Shown here in pieces: positions 29,175 through 37,234 of a DNA stretch of 64,000 nucleotides. This stretch comes from Pseudohongiella sp. O18 (GTDB lineage: Bacteria > Pseudomonadota > Gammaproteobacteria > Pseudomonadales > Pseudohongiellaceae). The position numbers and the translations under genes were made by a program. Location: NCBI RefSeq assembly GCF_021729085.1, contig NZ_JAJSAR010000002.1, forward strand, positions 372,001 through 436,000, in the 5' to 3' direction. A model generated the notes under the pieces. The model ran no database searches and was not told the origin of the DNA. It was given only the letters and a program-made list of their open reading frames with translations. Position 1 is the stretch's first letter. Each line of letters starts with the position of its first letter.

Positions 29175-29780
29175 TTAAGATGGGGGCGAGCCCGCCTGCT
29201 GGCTGTTGAACTCTTCAATCCACTGCTGCACTTCCCGCTGAACACGCTCCACCTCGGCAGGGGGCAGCAATTCCTGGATCAGCACCGCATTGGCCGCCGC
29301 ACTCTGATGCCCACCGGCACCGGCCAGCGTAAACCAGCGATAGGCCTCCGCCGTATTCTGCGGCGCACCCATCCGGCCATTAAACATCACCACACCCAGC
29401 GTGAACTGCGACTGCCGGTCACCATTATTCGCGGCCTTCAAAAACCACTCCAGCGCCTCAGCCTCATCCCGAATCACACCCAGGCCATTCAGATACATCA
29501 CGGCAATGTTGTACTGCGCATTGGCATTATCCTGATCCGCCGCCAGCGTAAACCACCGCAGCGCCTCAAAATTATCCGCCGCCACGCCCTCGCCATTCAG
29601 ATACCGAGTGCCCAGCGCAAACTGCGCCGCCGACTCACCAGCCTCTGCGCGAGCCTGTAATGCAGCCAGCCCATCCGACGACTGAGCGAATGCCCCGGCC
29701 GCCCAAAAGCACAACCCCAAAACGCAAACTGCCCCGCAGGCCACGCGCCTAAAGGCACGCACCGGCAGGGCAGAACTCAT
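29175..29780 (-). CDS. Sel1-repeat periplasmic protein (2)
   Basis: 201 residues from ATG 29780 (MSSALPV), with a signal peptide ending near AGAFAQ. Three Sel1 repeats: AAQFALGTRYLNGEGVAAD, NAQYNIAVMYLNGLGVIRD and QSQFTLGVVMFNGRMGAPQ. Middle gene of the cluster, 37 bp upstream of the next start. An earlier in-frame start would overlap the preceding gene and lacks a signal peptide. Confidence 0.8.
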   Translation of the reverse strand: MSSALPVRAFRRVACGAVCVLGLCFWAAGAFAQSSDGLAALQARAEAGESAAQFALGTRYLNGEGVAADNFEALRWFTLAADQDNANAQYNIAVMYLNGLGVIRDEAEALEWFLKAANNGDRQSQFTLGVVMFNGRMGAPQNTAEAYRWFTLAGAGGHQSAAANAVLIQELLPPAEVERVQREVQQWIEEFNSQQAGSPPS

Positions 29781-29808
29781 CCAGCGAAAAGAATTCAAAC
29801 GAAACCGC

Positions 29809-30237
29809 TCAGAACTGCTCGTACAGACTGTCCGTATCATCGTCAGCAAACACCACACGGTTGGCATCCTCCAGCCACTCCAGCGCCAGTTGCTCACCCC
29901 GAACCACATCCGACTCACTCAGACTCTCCCGAATCATCTCCAGCGTAGGCGCCAGATCCCGCTCCCCATTCACATAGGCCAGCGTCAACCACTTAACCGC
30001 CTGCACCAGATCCGGCGCCGAAGCCCCCTGACCCGTACGATACATCTCCCCCAGGCGGCGCTGAGCCTGCACATGCCCCTGATTGGCCTCCTGCGTGAAC
30101 TCCATCATCGCAGCCCGGTAATTCCCCGACTCATAAGCCCGAACCCCAGCCTCAAAATCAGCCAGCACGGCCCCAGAGACCATCAACAGGCCAGCCATTC
30201 CAACGGCGCCCAGCGTTTGTTTTATTGATATAGGCAT
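29809..30237 (-). CDS. Sel1-repeat periplasmic protein (3)
   Basis: 142 residues starting MPISIKQ, signal peptide to about VLA. One clear Sel1 repeat (AQRRLGEMYRTGQGASAPD) plus partial ones and an acidic C-terminus. First gene in the transcript order of the three-gene cluster, which probably forms one operon. Confidence 0.75.
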   Translation of the reverse strand: MPISIKQTLGAVGMAGLLMVSGAVLADFEAGVRAYESGNYRAAMMEFTQEANQGHVQAQRRLGEMYRTGQGASAPDLVQAVKWLTLAYVNGERDLAPTLEMIRESLSESDVVRGEQLALEWLEDANRVVFADDDTDSLYEQF

Positions 30238-30339
30238 AATGCGACCCTTAGACAATATGTAGAGCGAAACAAAAGATTCCCGATCTTAGCACGACCACCC
30301 CGACCCTGGAAATTTCTACAGAAAATATCAAAAAGGGCT

Positions 30340-30366
30340 TTGAAAATACTGCCAGTTATATATAAT
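30340..30366 (+). promoter_or_regulatory. Promoter of tRNA-Arg
   Basis: TTGAAA (30340-30345) and TATAAT (30361-30366) spaced by 15 bp, ending 13 bp before the tRNA. Consensus -10. Confidence 0.5.
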
Positions 30367-30379
30367 ACGCACCCTCAAC

Positions 30380-30456
30380 GCACCCGTAGCTCAGCTGGAT
30401 AGAGTACCTGACTACGAATCAGGTGGTCGCATGTTCGAATCATGCCGGGTGCGCCA
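30380..30456 (+). tRNA. tRNA-Arg (anticodon ACG), phage attachment gene
   Basis: 77 nt with encoded CCA. Acceptor GCACCCG pairs with CGGGTGC; anticodon stem CCTGA/TCAGG with loop CTACGAA gives ACG; T-arm GTTCGAATC. Intact. The integrase gene ends 31 bp downstream, so the 3' part of this tRNA is very likely the attL core. The matching attR lies beyond the window. Confidence 0.95.
30430..30456. other. Probable attL core at the tRNA 3' end
   Basis: Phage integrases next to tRNA genes usually recombine in the anticodon or T-arm to 3' end, and the phage DNA restores the gene. Inferred from position; the exact core cannot be delimited without the other junction. Confidence 0.4.
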
Positions 30457-30487
30457 TTTTTTCGCAGTACATTCAGCCTTTTACCTG

Positions 30488-31630
30488 TTACGATCCCCCC
30501 GCACTTAGCTTCACCAACGTCAGTGCGGGAGTTTTGCGGGACGCGTTGCAGAGCCGGTTTACCGCTTCCAGTAGCTCCAAAATCCCTGCTTCAGAATAGT
30601 GACTCGTGATGTCGCCGTTCTTATGGCCAAGGATCGTCTTGCGCGTCTCGTTTGATACACCTGCAGCGCGAAGCCTCTGGCCGCACGTATGACGCAGGTT
30701 GTGCACTCCCTTCAGATACACACCATCATCTGGCAGTCCCGCACGAATCCATGAAAACTTCCATGCGGTCGTGTGCATCTTTTTAACCGGGTTGCCTGCC
30801 TGGTTCGTAAACACGAATTCAGGATGCTCGCCGCGGCAGCTTTCAACTACCGAGTGAGCGACGTCATTGAGCACCACCAGTTTGTCCTGGCGATTCTTAA
30901 CGCCGGTACCATCCACCAGATCCGCATCACCCGGGATGATGAAAACCCGACCTTTCAGCGCTTCATTGTCGGTTTTCCATTCCCACCTCCAGCGCAGTCC
31001 GCAAACCTCAGCCTCCCGGCAGCCGGTGTTCACAGCATAGAGCGTCATGCGGGCCAGCTTCGGGTGCTGGGCCTTGATGAGCCGTTCCTGTTCGTCCCAG
31101 TCCAGAGGGTAGGGCTTTCTTGAATCACTGCGCCCTTGGGGTGGCTTCTGCATCGTGATCAGTGGTGCAGTTTCCAACCAGGTCTTGCCCGATGGATGCC
31201 GCCATGATCGAGCACACAGATTGAGCACCCGTCGAACGACAGCCAGTGCACGGTTGATAGAGGCTGTTCTGATGCCATCCGTGCGTCTGGCATCAATGAA
31301 AGAACGCAGCGCGTCGTCATGGATGTGCTCTAGCCGCAAGTCTCCAATATAGGAATCCAGTGCCGCCAAATGCCTTGCATCATCCGAGATCGATGCCTTG
31401 TCCTGGTAATCAAGCAGGTATTTCGTTGCAGCTTGCCGCCAGATGACGGGTGGCCGCCCAGATAGTTGCGCCTGCCTGATCTCAGCTAACCGGTCCGCGA
31501 GGTACTGGTTTGCCGCTTCGATGCTACTGTAGCCAGTGCTTTCACAAAGGCGTCCGTAGTCTTTGACTTTCTTATCGATGTGCCAGGTACCCTTCCGGAA
31601 GGTGAGTCCTGGCATTCTTTTCGTACCCAT
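30488..31630 (-). CDS. int: Phage integrase, tyrosine recombinase
   Basis: 380 residues. Catalytic residues: R205 (TGCREAEVCGL), H310-x-x-R313 (HNLRHT), H336 (LGHKNGD) and Y345 (SHYSEAG). N-terminal arm-binding and core-binding domains are present. It is the last gene of the leftward operon and overlaps the upstream gene by about 145 bp (130 bp if M6 is the start). Confidence 0.95.
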   Translation of the reverse strand: MGTKRMPGLTFRKGTWHIDKKVKDYGRLCESTGYSSIEAANQYLADRLAEIRQAQLSGRPPVIWRQAATKYLLDYQDKASISDDARHLAALDSYIGDLRLEHIHDDALRSFIDARRTDGIRTASINRALAVVRRVLNLCARSWRHPSGKTWLETAPLITMQKPPQGRSDSRKPYPLDWDEQERLIKAQHPKLARMTLYAVNTGCREAEVCGLRWRWEWKTDNEALKGRVFIIPGDADLVDGTGVKNRQDKLVVLNDVAHSVVESCRGEHPEFVFTNQAGNPVKKMHTTAWKFSWIRAGLPDDGVYLKGVHNLRHTCGQRLRAAGVSNETRKTILGHKNGDITSHYSEAGILELLEAVNRLCNASRKTPALTLVKLSAGGS

Positions 31631-31860
31631 AGAGAATCCCCACTAAGTGTTGCAGGAGGACGCCCGTTGCGACGCTTAATATCGTCGGCAATGGCGTCGA
31701 GGTCAAGGCGATCGTATGCGCGGTTCTGCTTGCTGAGCTCGATAACGGTCAGCCTGGGCTTTACCTCATTGTTGAACTGATTGCGGTTCATGCCAAGGTA
31801 TTCAGGGGCATCTTTGGCACGAATGAAGCGGGGCAGGGAGCTCACGATAACCTCCCGCAC
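31486..31860 (-). CDS. Excisionase-like HTH protein
   Basis: 124 residues. The N-terminal part (FIRAKDAPEYLGMNRNQFNNEVKP) resembles the winged helix of AlpA/Xis-type DNA-binding proteins, with a basic tail. Position immediately before int supports a directionality factor. The last 45 codons overlap the integrase reading frame. Confidence 0.6.
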   Translation of the reverse strand: MREVIVSSLPRFIRAKDAPEYLGMNRNQFNNEVKPRLTVIELSKQNRAYDRLDLDAIADDIKRRNGRPPATLSGDSLWVRKECQDSPSGRVPGTSIRKSKTTDAFVKALATVASKRQTSTSRTG

Positions 31861-32087
31861 CGCTTACACATCGGCCAGTTACCACGCTCCAACATCGATA
31901 CGCCTTTATAGGTAGTAGCCTCAACGCCACACCGTGATTTCCAGAAGCTCACCCGCTCACCCTTGTGAATCGCTGAGTAGCCTTCGATTTCGTCAGGCAG
32001 CCAGTAGTGAGCCAGCCGCCCCGCAAACGGGATCTTGGCCCAACCTTCGCTATTGGCAATTGGCCCGCCGCTGATCATTGTCTGCAT
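31842..32087 (-). CDS. Hypothetical phage protein with cysteine pairs
   Basis: 81 residues, no family recognised. The C-terminus has PMCKRCGR, a CxxC resembling half a zinc ribbon; a further Cys (SRCGVE) lies upstream. Its 3' end overlaps the excisionase start by 19 bp and its start overlaps the preceding small ORF, consistent with translational coupling. Confidence 0.65.
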   Translation of the reverse strand: MQTMISGGPIANSEGWAKIPFAGRLAHYWLPDEIEGYSAIHKGERVSFWKSRCGVEATTYKGVSMLERGNWPMCKRCGRLS

Positions 32088-32197
32088 GACAACACCTGTT
32101 CAGCCCGCTCAAAAGTCATAGTCCGCATCCCGGTAAGCCATACGCGCATGCGCAGCTGGCGCTGTGATCGAGTCTCTTTCCAGTCGGCTTTTTTCAT
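32075..32197 (-). CDS. Small phage protein, 40 residues
   Basis: MKKADWKETRSQRQLRMRVW and on to VLSCRQ; basic. Its ATG overlaps the stop of the upstream gene as ATGA and its stop overlaps the next start region, so it fits the tightly packed operon. No family recognised. Confidence 0.5.
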   Translation of the reverse strand: MKKADWKETRSQRQLRMRVWLTGMRTMTFERAEQVLSCRQ

Positions 32198-32613
32198 GCT
32201 GCAGCACTCAAAACAGAAACGACCCCGAGCGACCGCGCAGCCTCTCTGACGGTCTCCATGTCTTTGCCGTATCCCCAGGGGTCGCCGCCGCAGTACCAGT
32301 CAGGCCATGGACCGAAGTGATGGGTAGGCACTCGTGTTCCCTTCACAACATACTCACGAAGATCTTTAGCCAGGTCGCGCAAAGTGCCACCATTACTGAA
32401 GCCACGCCACCGGCCAGAGTAGTGCATGTAAATGCGCTTCTCGGTGTATTGGTCGATCCACCAAGCGCGCCCGCGATCATCCACTTCAATGCTGGCGTAC
32501 CGGCCTTCATATTTGAAGAAGTGCCGCCCGCAGTCACCGATCACCTTGACCAGCGCATTCACGTTCTCGATCCGCTGCTGTCTCAGGCTTTCTCGCAGGG
32601 TGTTCCGTTTCAT
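32194..32613 (-). CDS. Hypothetical phage protein
   Basis: 139 residues, soluble, rich in aromatic residues (WWIDQYTEKRIYMHYSGRWRGF). No recognised domain. Coupled on both sides by ATGA overlaps in the leftward early operon. Confidence 0.7.
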   Translation of the reverse strand: MKRNTLRESLRQQRIENVNALVKVIGDCGRHFFKYEGRYASIEVDDRGRAWWIDQYTEKRIYMHYSGRWRGFSNGGTLRDLAKDLREYVVKGTRVPTHHFGPWPDWYCGGDPWGYGKDMETVREAARSLGVVSVLSAAA

Positions 32614-32747
32614 GCTTCCTCCCGCGCCTGGGCGCGCCTATGCAGCAATAAAAAGGCTTCAGCCAACATCTCCTGGTCATCAACGTCTTTTGGATCATAG
32701 TCACTGAGCATCAAATCAAAGCCATCACAAACTATTCGTATGAACAT
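32610..32747 (-). CDS. Small phage protein, 45 residues
   Basis: Begins MFIRIVCDGFDLMLSDYDP and ends AQAREEA; acidic middle, helical C-terminus. The stop overlaps the next ATG (ATGA), and the start lies 3 bp after the stop of the upstream metalloprotease-like gene. No family recognised. Confidence 0.55.
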   Translation of the reverse strand: MFIRIVCDGFDLMLSDYDPKDVDDQEMLAEAFLLLHRRAQAREEA

Positions 32748-32750
32748 CAC

Positions 32751-33602
32751 TCACTCCGCATGCCGAAGAATCACCCGACCATTGGGCGCAATAACCAGAT
32801 CCGCCCACACCTTCAGATCAAGCCCTTGAACGTCTGCCATGTGTAGGCGCTGGCACATCTGGCCCTGGTGCTCGACAAGATCACCGAACGTGACGTTGTT
32901 GCAGGCGATCTGCTTTTCCCAGACTGTCTCGCGCCCGATCTCCCATGAGTGGATAAAGTGGTTGCCGGTGTACGGAAGATCGACCCACTTATGATGGCCG
33001 TCTGGCATATCCACTGATGGACAGGACAGGCTGAAGTCTCGATTAAGGGCAACAGGGTAGGGGTTCCAGTTATCGAGCGCCTGACAGTCCCTGAGCGTCA
33101 ATATGTAGTTTCTGTGCCTGCCGGTACTCATGACGTGACCTGGCTCGTCAATGTGTCCTGCAATGCCGCAGACATGGCCGAATTCGTGCATCATCAAAGC
33201 CAGCGCAAAATCATCTGCAACCGGCCTGGCAGCCTTGTCGATGTAGACCTCGCACGAATCCATGACCCACTTTTTTCCGTTCCAGTCCCGGTAGTGGTAC
33301 ATGCAAAGGCCGGCTGTTCTCTGGCCGTATCGGTTATAGATGACATCGCCTGTGGTGTAGGTGACGACAACAGCACCAGGCTTGTGAACAGAGTGGTAAA
33401 GCCCTTTGTAATGCAGCGTGTGGCCGACATAGCGCAGGGACCATGCAAAGCAGGCGTATTTGATCATCGCCTCGACCTGCTCAATGGTCACTGTATGCGG
33501 CAGGTCTTGGGCGTTCAGGTAGACTGGTATCACTGCAATATCCCAGTCCGATTTGTCGTATTTGTGGGCGTCTGAGCCTGCGATAACTATTTTGGTTTCC
33601 AT
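32751..33602 (-). CDS. Metzincin-like zinc metalloprotease
   Basis: 283 residues, no signal peptide. Contains HEFGHVCGIAGH (139-150), the full HExxHxxGxxH zinc-binding motif of metzincins, followed eight residues later by HVMS, a Met-turn candidate (M158). Residues before the motif form beta strands as in matrixins. The rest of the protein matches nothing I recognise. It sits in the leftward early operon, one base from its neighbour. Target unknown; a cytoplasmic host or phage protein is the simplest guess. Confidence 0.7.
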   Translation of the reverse strand: METKIVIAGSDAHKYDKSDWDIAVIPVYLNAQDLPHTVTIEQVEAMIKYACFAWSLRYVGHTLHYKGLYHSVHKPGAVVVTYTTGDVIYNRYGQRTAGLCMYHYRDWNGKKWVMDSCEVYIDKAARPVADDFALALMMHEFGHVCGIAGHIDEPGHVMSTGRHRNYILTLRDCQALDNWNPYPVALNRDFSLSCPSVDMPDGHHKWVDLPYTGNHFIHSWEIGRETVWEKQIACNNVTFGDLVEHQGQMCQRLHMADVQGLDLKVWADLVIAPNGRVILRHAE

Positions 33603-34297
33603 TATTGGGCGGCTCCTTGCTGTGCTGCATTCTTTGATGCTGGCGCACGGCTATTCTTTATCAGTGCGACAATTTCGGTAGCCCGTTTCTCGCATAGGCG
33701 CCAGACTTCGTGCCCGTGTCGGTCGCAATTATGGTCGTCCAACAAGTGCTGGGTTGCCTCGGCAAGCGCAATTAGAACATCGTGAAGCGGCCACGGAGTG
33801 TCAGCCCCGTACCAGGATGGCCACTGCTGCTGTACGGCTGCGAGCATGTTCGTTAAAGTTGACAGAGATTTTTGCCCGTCTATTGATCTCCATTTTCGCT
33901 TTTCTGCAATCGCAAGAGCCTCATCGAGTGAAATGCCACCTCTTTCCCTAAGCATGGTCAGCGACTGATTGTGGTTGGCCTTAGCTTGTTGTTCGTTCAG
34001 CAGCTTGGTGGGAATGCCAAGACAAGTGCCCAGGATTGGCATCCACCCATCCGGCAGCGCACGGGGCAGCGGATCATCAGTCAGCTTTCTGTAGACAAAT
34101 ATGGGGTAGGTGCTTTCTCGGTCGGCGCGCATAAACTCAGCGCCCTTGGTTACAATTCGACCGACTGAGTCAACGCAGATTGTGTCCTCGGATCTGACAC
34201 GATGAATTTTCCAGATTCTCTGTGCCTGATTTACCCAGGCCTGCATCGAATTGAATTGGAAAAGGAGTTCGCCCAGTGAAAGTTGCACGACTGGCAT
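33602..34297 (-). CDS. Hypothetical phage protein
   Basis: 231 residues. ATG at 34297 overlaps the upstream stop as TGATG with GGAGGTGAG before it; a GTG one codon earlier is the alternative. DGWMPI is a short motif common in small phage proteins of diverse types. Helical C-terminal half. No assigned function. Confidence 0.7.
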   Translation of the reverse strand: MPVVQLSLGELLFQFNSMQAWVNQAQRIWKIHRVRSEDTICVDSVGRIVTKGAEFMRADRESTYPIFVYRKLTDDPLPRALPDGWMPILGTCLGIPTKLLNEQQAKANHNQSLTMLRERGGISLDEALAIAEKRKWRSIDGQKSLSTLTNMLAAVQQQWPSWYGADTPWPLHDVLIALAEATQHLLDDHNCDRHGHEVWRLCEKRATEIVALIKNSRAPASKNAAQQGAAQ

Positions 34298-34968
34298 CAC
34301 TCACCTCCTTGCTGTGCTGCTGCGAGCACTGACTCAAGCTCAGCAATGAATTCGCTGATGTCCTCTTCGTGCTGTTGATGGTATTCGGAGGACCACACTG
34401 CGGAATTTGTATCTGGCTCTAGATGGCAATATTCATCTGTGTACTGCTCAAGCTCGGACTTCTTCTTTGCGATGAATTCAGCTATGGCATCCGGCACCGT
34501 AGGCAGTGGCCTCTCTGATAAAAACATCAGTCGATCACCCTGCTCGGTGTAGCAGTTCAGCTCAGCGATTTCTCTGGAGCCGTACAAGCGAGGCTTCCTG
34601 CCGGGGTATTGGCAGGCCCAGCCAGACCAGCCGCCATCTGGCACAGCAGGGACTGTCTGCTGTGAACATAGGATGGCTTGGTCAAGCAGCCTCATTGGAA
34701 AATGCCAGTTGCCGCTTTTAAACTCTTCTCGCGCCTGAATGAGTATCGCGGCATAGGAGCCAGCCTCCCCGCCACCCGCCACCGCAGGGGGCTGGGGTGT
34801 GGAGTAGAGTGGAACCAGCTCATGAAGCGATAGTGATTCGCAAACATCACATGACTTTGAGTTGGGACCAAACAGCGACATTGTGTCGTCCCGATTGTCT
34901 TTCCAAAGACATCCGCATCCTGTTGGGCACATGTAGATGTGCGCAGTAACTTTCTGTATTGGTGTCAT
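34297..34968 (-). CDS. Hypothetical phage protein with N-terminal cysteine cluster
   Basis: 223 residues from ATG 34968 (GAGAGG upstream). The N-terminus has CPTGCGCLWK and SCDVCESLSL, a possible zinc-binding region; the central part contains another DGGWSGWACQYP segment and the C-terminus is a charged helix. Function unknown. Confidence 0.65.
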   Translation of the reverse strand: MTPIQKVTAHIYMCPTGCGCLWKDNRDDTMSLFGPNSKSCDVCESLSLHELVPLYSTPQPPAVAGGGEAGSYAAILIQAREEFKSGNWHFPMRLLDQAILCSQQTVPAVPDGGWSGWACQYPGRKPRLYGSREIAELNCYTEQGDRLMFLSERPLPTVPDAIAEFIAKKKSELEQYTDEYCHLEPDTNSAVWSSEYHQQHEEDISEFIAELESVLAAAQQGGE

Positions 34969-34976
34969 ATCGCCTC

Positions 34977-35294
34977 TCAATGCCCAGATAAAATGTGATC
35001 AATCGGACTGTATTTCCCGCACCCATGGAACCTGCCTTTGGTCGGGCAGTTAAGTTTTAGCCAGGCTGTCAGCTCATCAATGTATTGCCGTGTGAAACAA
35101 TAAAATTCGCGCGTGTAATATTTCTTGATCTGCTGTTCCTGTAGATCTAGTGCCCGCCACCAAAAGTGATACCAGGGCGCGTATTGCAAACTCATTTGTC
35201 CGCTCACTGTTTCATTAAACAGAGCATGCAACCTGTCCTTAAACTCACGTCTGCTATCTTCAGCCTCAGCGGATTTGAAGAGATCTTCTGTCAC
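34977..35294 (-). CDS. Hypothetical phage protein
   Basis: 105 residues, rich in aromatic residues and probably helical (YHFWWRALDLQEQQIKKYY). Overlaps the upstream gene by 4 bp. No recognised family. Confidence 0.65.
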   Translation of the reverse strand: MTEDLFKSAEAEDSRREFKDRLHALFNETVSGQMSLQYAPWYHFWWRALDLQEQQIKKYYTREFYCFTRQYIDELTAWLKLNCPTKGRFHGCGKYSPIDHILSGH

Positions 35295-35578
35295 AGCTCA
35301 GCCCCGATCACATCCTGTAGATCAAGCGGTCTGGCAGACACTGGTCGCGAAGGTATCAGCCTGGCGCCTTCGTGTTTGAGCGATCCAAATTCACGCGCGA
35401 TTCTCATGCCTGCGTTCAGTGCTGCCGCTTCACCGCGAGCTTTGACGTAGAACCTGTGGTGCTTTGTCAGCTTCCGGCTGCCTGGTTTCCGGTAGGCGAC
35501 ATACACCTCGTAGGGCCACGCCTTTAAAGGCTCCGTGCGAAGAGGATGATTTTGGCTGAGCGGGGGATTCATGTTCAT
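35291..35578 (-). CDS. Hypothetical phage protein
   Basis: 95 residues, basic, with YEVYVAYRKPGSRKLTKHHRFYVKARGEAAAL, possibly a small beta-alpha fold. ATGA-type overlaps with both neighbours. No recognised family. Confidence 0.65.
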   Translation of the reverse strand: MNMNPPLSQNHPLRTEPLKAWPYEVYVAYRKPGSRKLTKHHRFYVKARGEAAALNAGMRIAREFGSLKHEGARLIPSRPVSARPLDLQDVIGAEL

Positions 35579-36096
35579 GCCACCGGCTCCGAGCTTTCTA
35601 ACTTCATAAAGACAATCCAGTGAGTCCCGTTCTTCTTGCCGGCCGTGTTGCCGAACAATGGCTGTTGCGGGGCCAGCTCCAGAACTTCACGCAATTTGAT
35701 CTGGGTTTCATTCCACTTGAATACCAAAGTGCCATTCGGCTTCAGAACCCTGAAGCACTCAGCAAATCCCTGTCGCAGATCGTCACGCCAGTCGGTGCTG
35801 AGTTTTCCGTACTTCGCGGCCAGCCAGCTTCGCGGGCCTGCTCTCAGAAGGTGGGGTGGATCAAAAGCAACCAGGTGGAATGTAGAGTCCGGGTAGGGCA
35901 GTGCGCGGAAATCCATTAACGCATCCGGCTCAATGCAAAGCGCTCGCGTACCATCTGCACGGCCATGCGATCTGTCGGTGACTGTGAGAGATTCGTGCCG
36001 CTTATCTCCGAACACGACGTCTGGATGATGCTTGTTGAACCACATCATTTTGCTGCCACAGCATGGGTCGAGAATGATAGGTAGCTGTATTGTCAT
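35575..36096 (-). CDS. DNA methyltransferase, DPPH-type
   Basis: 173 residues. SAM-binding start ILDPCCGSKMMWF and catalytic-type motif VAFDPPHLL (a DPPY variant), followed by FRVLKPNGTLVFKW. Typical of compact phage N6-adenine or N4-cytosine methylases. No target-recognition domain is obvious. Pairs with the adjacent cytosine methyltransferase and may protect phage DNA from restriction. Confidence 0.8.
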   Translation of the reverse strand: MTIQLPIILDPCCGSKMMWFNKHHPDVVFGDKRHESLTVTDRSHGRADGTRALCIEPDALMDFRALPYPDSTFHLVAFDPPHLLRAGPRSWLAAKYGKLSTDWRDDLRQGFAECFRVLKPNGTLVFKWNETQIKLREVLELAPQQPLFGNTAGKKNGTHWIVFMKLESSEPVA

Positions 36097-36989
36097 GCCA
36101 CCATCTCCGCAACACCCGCCTTGAAATACCGCTGGATTTCATTGCCAATCCACCGCGCCGCTGGAACGCTCACACCATTACCGATCTGCCGGTAAGCATC
36201 AGTGTCTGAGCAATTGAACTGAAACCAATCTGGCACGCCCTGCAGCCTTGCCCACTCGCGCACAGAGTAGGGGCGCACACCCATAGGAAAGCGTTTGTCA
36301 GCCACCAGCCGGGTGCTTTTGTCTTTTGCGTAATGAGCAACACAGCAAGGTGCGATATCGCCGCGCTCAGGATCGGAAATGATAGGCAGGTCTCGATACT
36401 TGCCATTCATGCGCGCAGCAATTGCAGTGGGCAGCGTTACTCGCGGATCTGATTCGAGGATGCTGGCCAGTGGCACTGCTCGACCGGCTTCTGGTGGACG
36501 CCATGCAAAGTTTCGACGGCTGCCGATGATGATCAGCCTGTTGCGCTCCTGCGGCAGCCATGTGCTGGACTTGATCGGGCAGAATGTCTGCACGTAGTAG
36601 TCAGGCATCCGTGTCATGGCCTCCATTACAACCGGGAAGGCCCGCATGCCCGGCACATTCTCAACCACATAAACCTCTGGTCTTTTGATTGCCAGATGTC
36701 GGAGCGCATGCAGGAACAGCTCGTCACCAGTCCTGACGCCGTGAATATCACCGATCGTGCTGTACTTTGTGCAGGGATACGTGAACACCATGGCATCACA
36801 GTCCTGTTCATCAAGGGCGAGCTTCTGGGTAATGTCGCACTCGACCACATCATGCTTCAGGTTCTCGCGCTGGACGCGGCAGGCAACCGGGTCAATCTCG
36901 AACGACTGAGCAATCCTTAAACCGGCTTCTATCAAACCGATATCCATCAGCCCTGCGCCGGAAAAATAACTGTTCAATGTGATGCTCAC
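36093..36989 (-). CDS. C5-cytosine DNA methyltransferase
   Basis: 298 residues with the ordered motifs of the Dcm family: SYFSGAGLMDIGL (I), YPCTKYS with catalytic C73 (IV), ENVPGM (VI), QERNRLIIIGSR (VIII) and RQIGNGVSVPAARWIG (X). Short variable region, so a small recognition domain. No partner restriction endonuclease is linked, so it is likely an orphan modification enzyme. Confidence 0.92.
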   Translation of the reverse strand: MSITLNSYFSGAGLMDIGLIEAGLRIAQSFEIDPVACRVQRENLKHDVVECDITQKLALDEQDCDAMVFTYPCTKYSTIGDIHGVRTGDELFLHALRHLAIKRPEVYVVENVPGMRAFPVVMEAMTRMPDYYVQTFCPIKSSTWLPQERNRLIIIGSRRNFAWRPPEAGRAVPLASILESDPRVTLPTAIAARMNGKYRDLPIISDPERGDIAPCCVAHYAKDKSTRLVADKRFPMGVRPYSVREWARLQGVPDWFQFNCSDTDAYRQIGNGVSVPAARWIGNEIQRYFKAGVAEMVA

Positions 36990-37234
36990 GACAGCGCCTC
37001 CCCTGCATGCACTTCATCAGACACCCGGTACTCATCCGGCGCTTCAGATTTCTCGTCCAGGTGCTCGAAATAACCGAGCATCCGCTGCGCTACCGGAGTC
37101 CTCATTCTGCGTATTTTTTCCATGGCTCTGCGTTCAATATCACCGACAGTGGATCTGGACACGCCTAGAATTTGACCTATCTCTTCGTGGGACATTGAAA
37201 TTTCGACCAGGTTGTTTGCGCTTCGCGAGCTCAT
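36986..37234 (-). CDS. Sigma-region-4-like HTH protein
   Basis: 82 residues. ISMSHEEIGQILGVSRSTVGDIERRAMEKIRR is the helix-turn-helix of sigma-70 region 4. Too short for a sigma factor; probably a small regulator or antitermination-type protein in the early operon. Confidence 0.7.
   Translation of the reverse strand: MSSRSANNLVEISMSHEEIGQILGVSRSTVGDIERRAMEKIRRMRTPVAQRMLGYFEHLDEKSEAPDEYRVSDEVHAGEALS

Noticed and set aside
28631..29209. Long plus-strand ORF opposite the Sel1 gene
   Set aside because: Antisense shadow of a GC-rich repeat gene; composition (very Arg/Leu-rich) is typical of a shadow frame.
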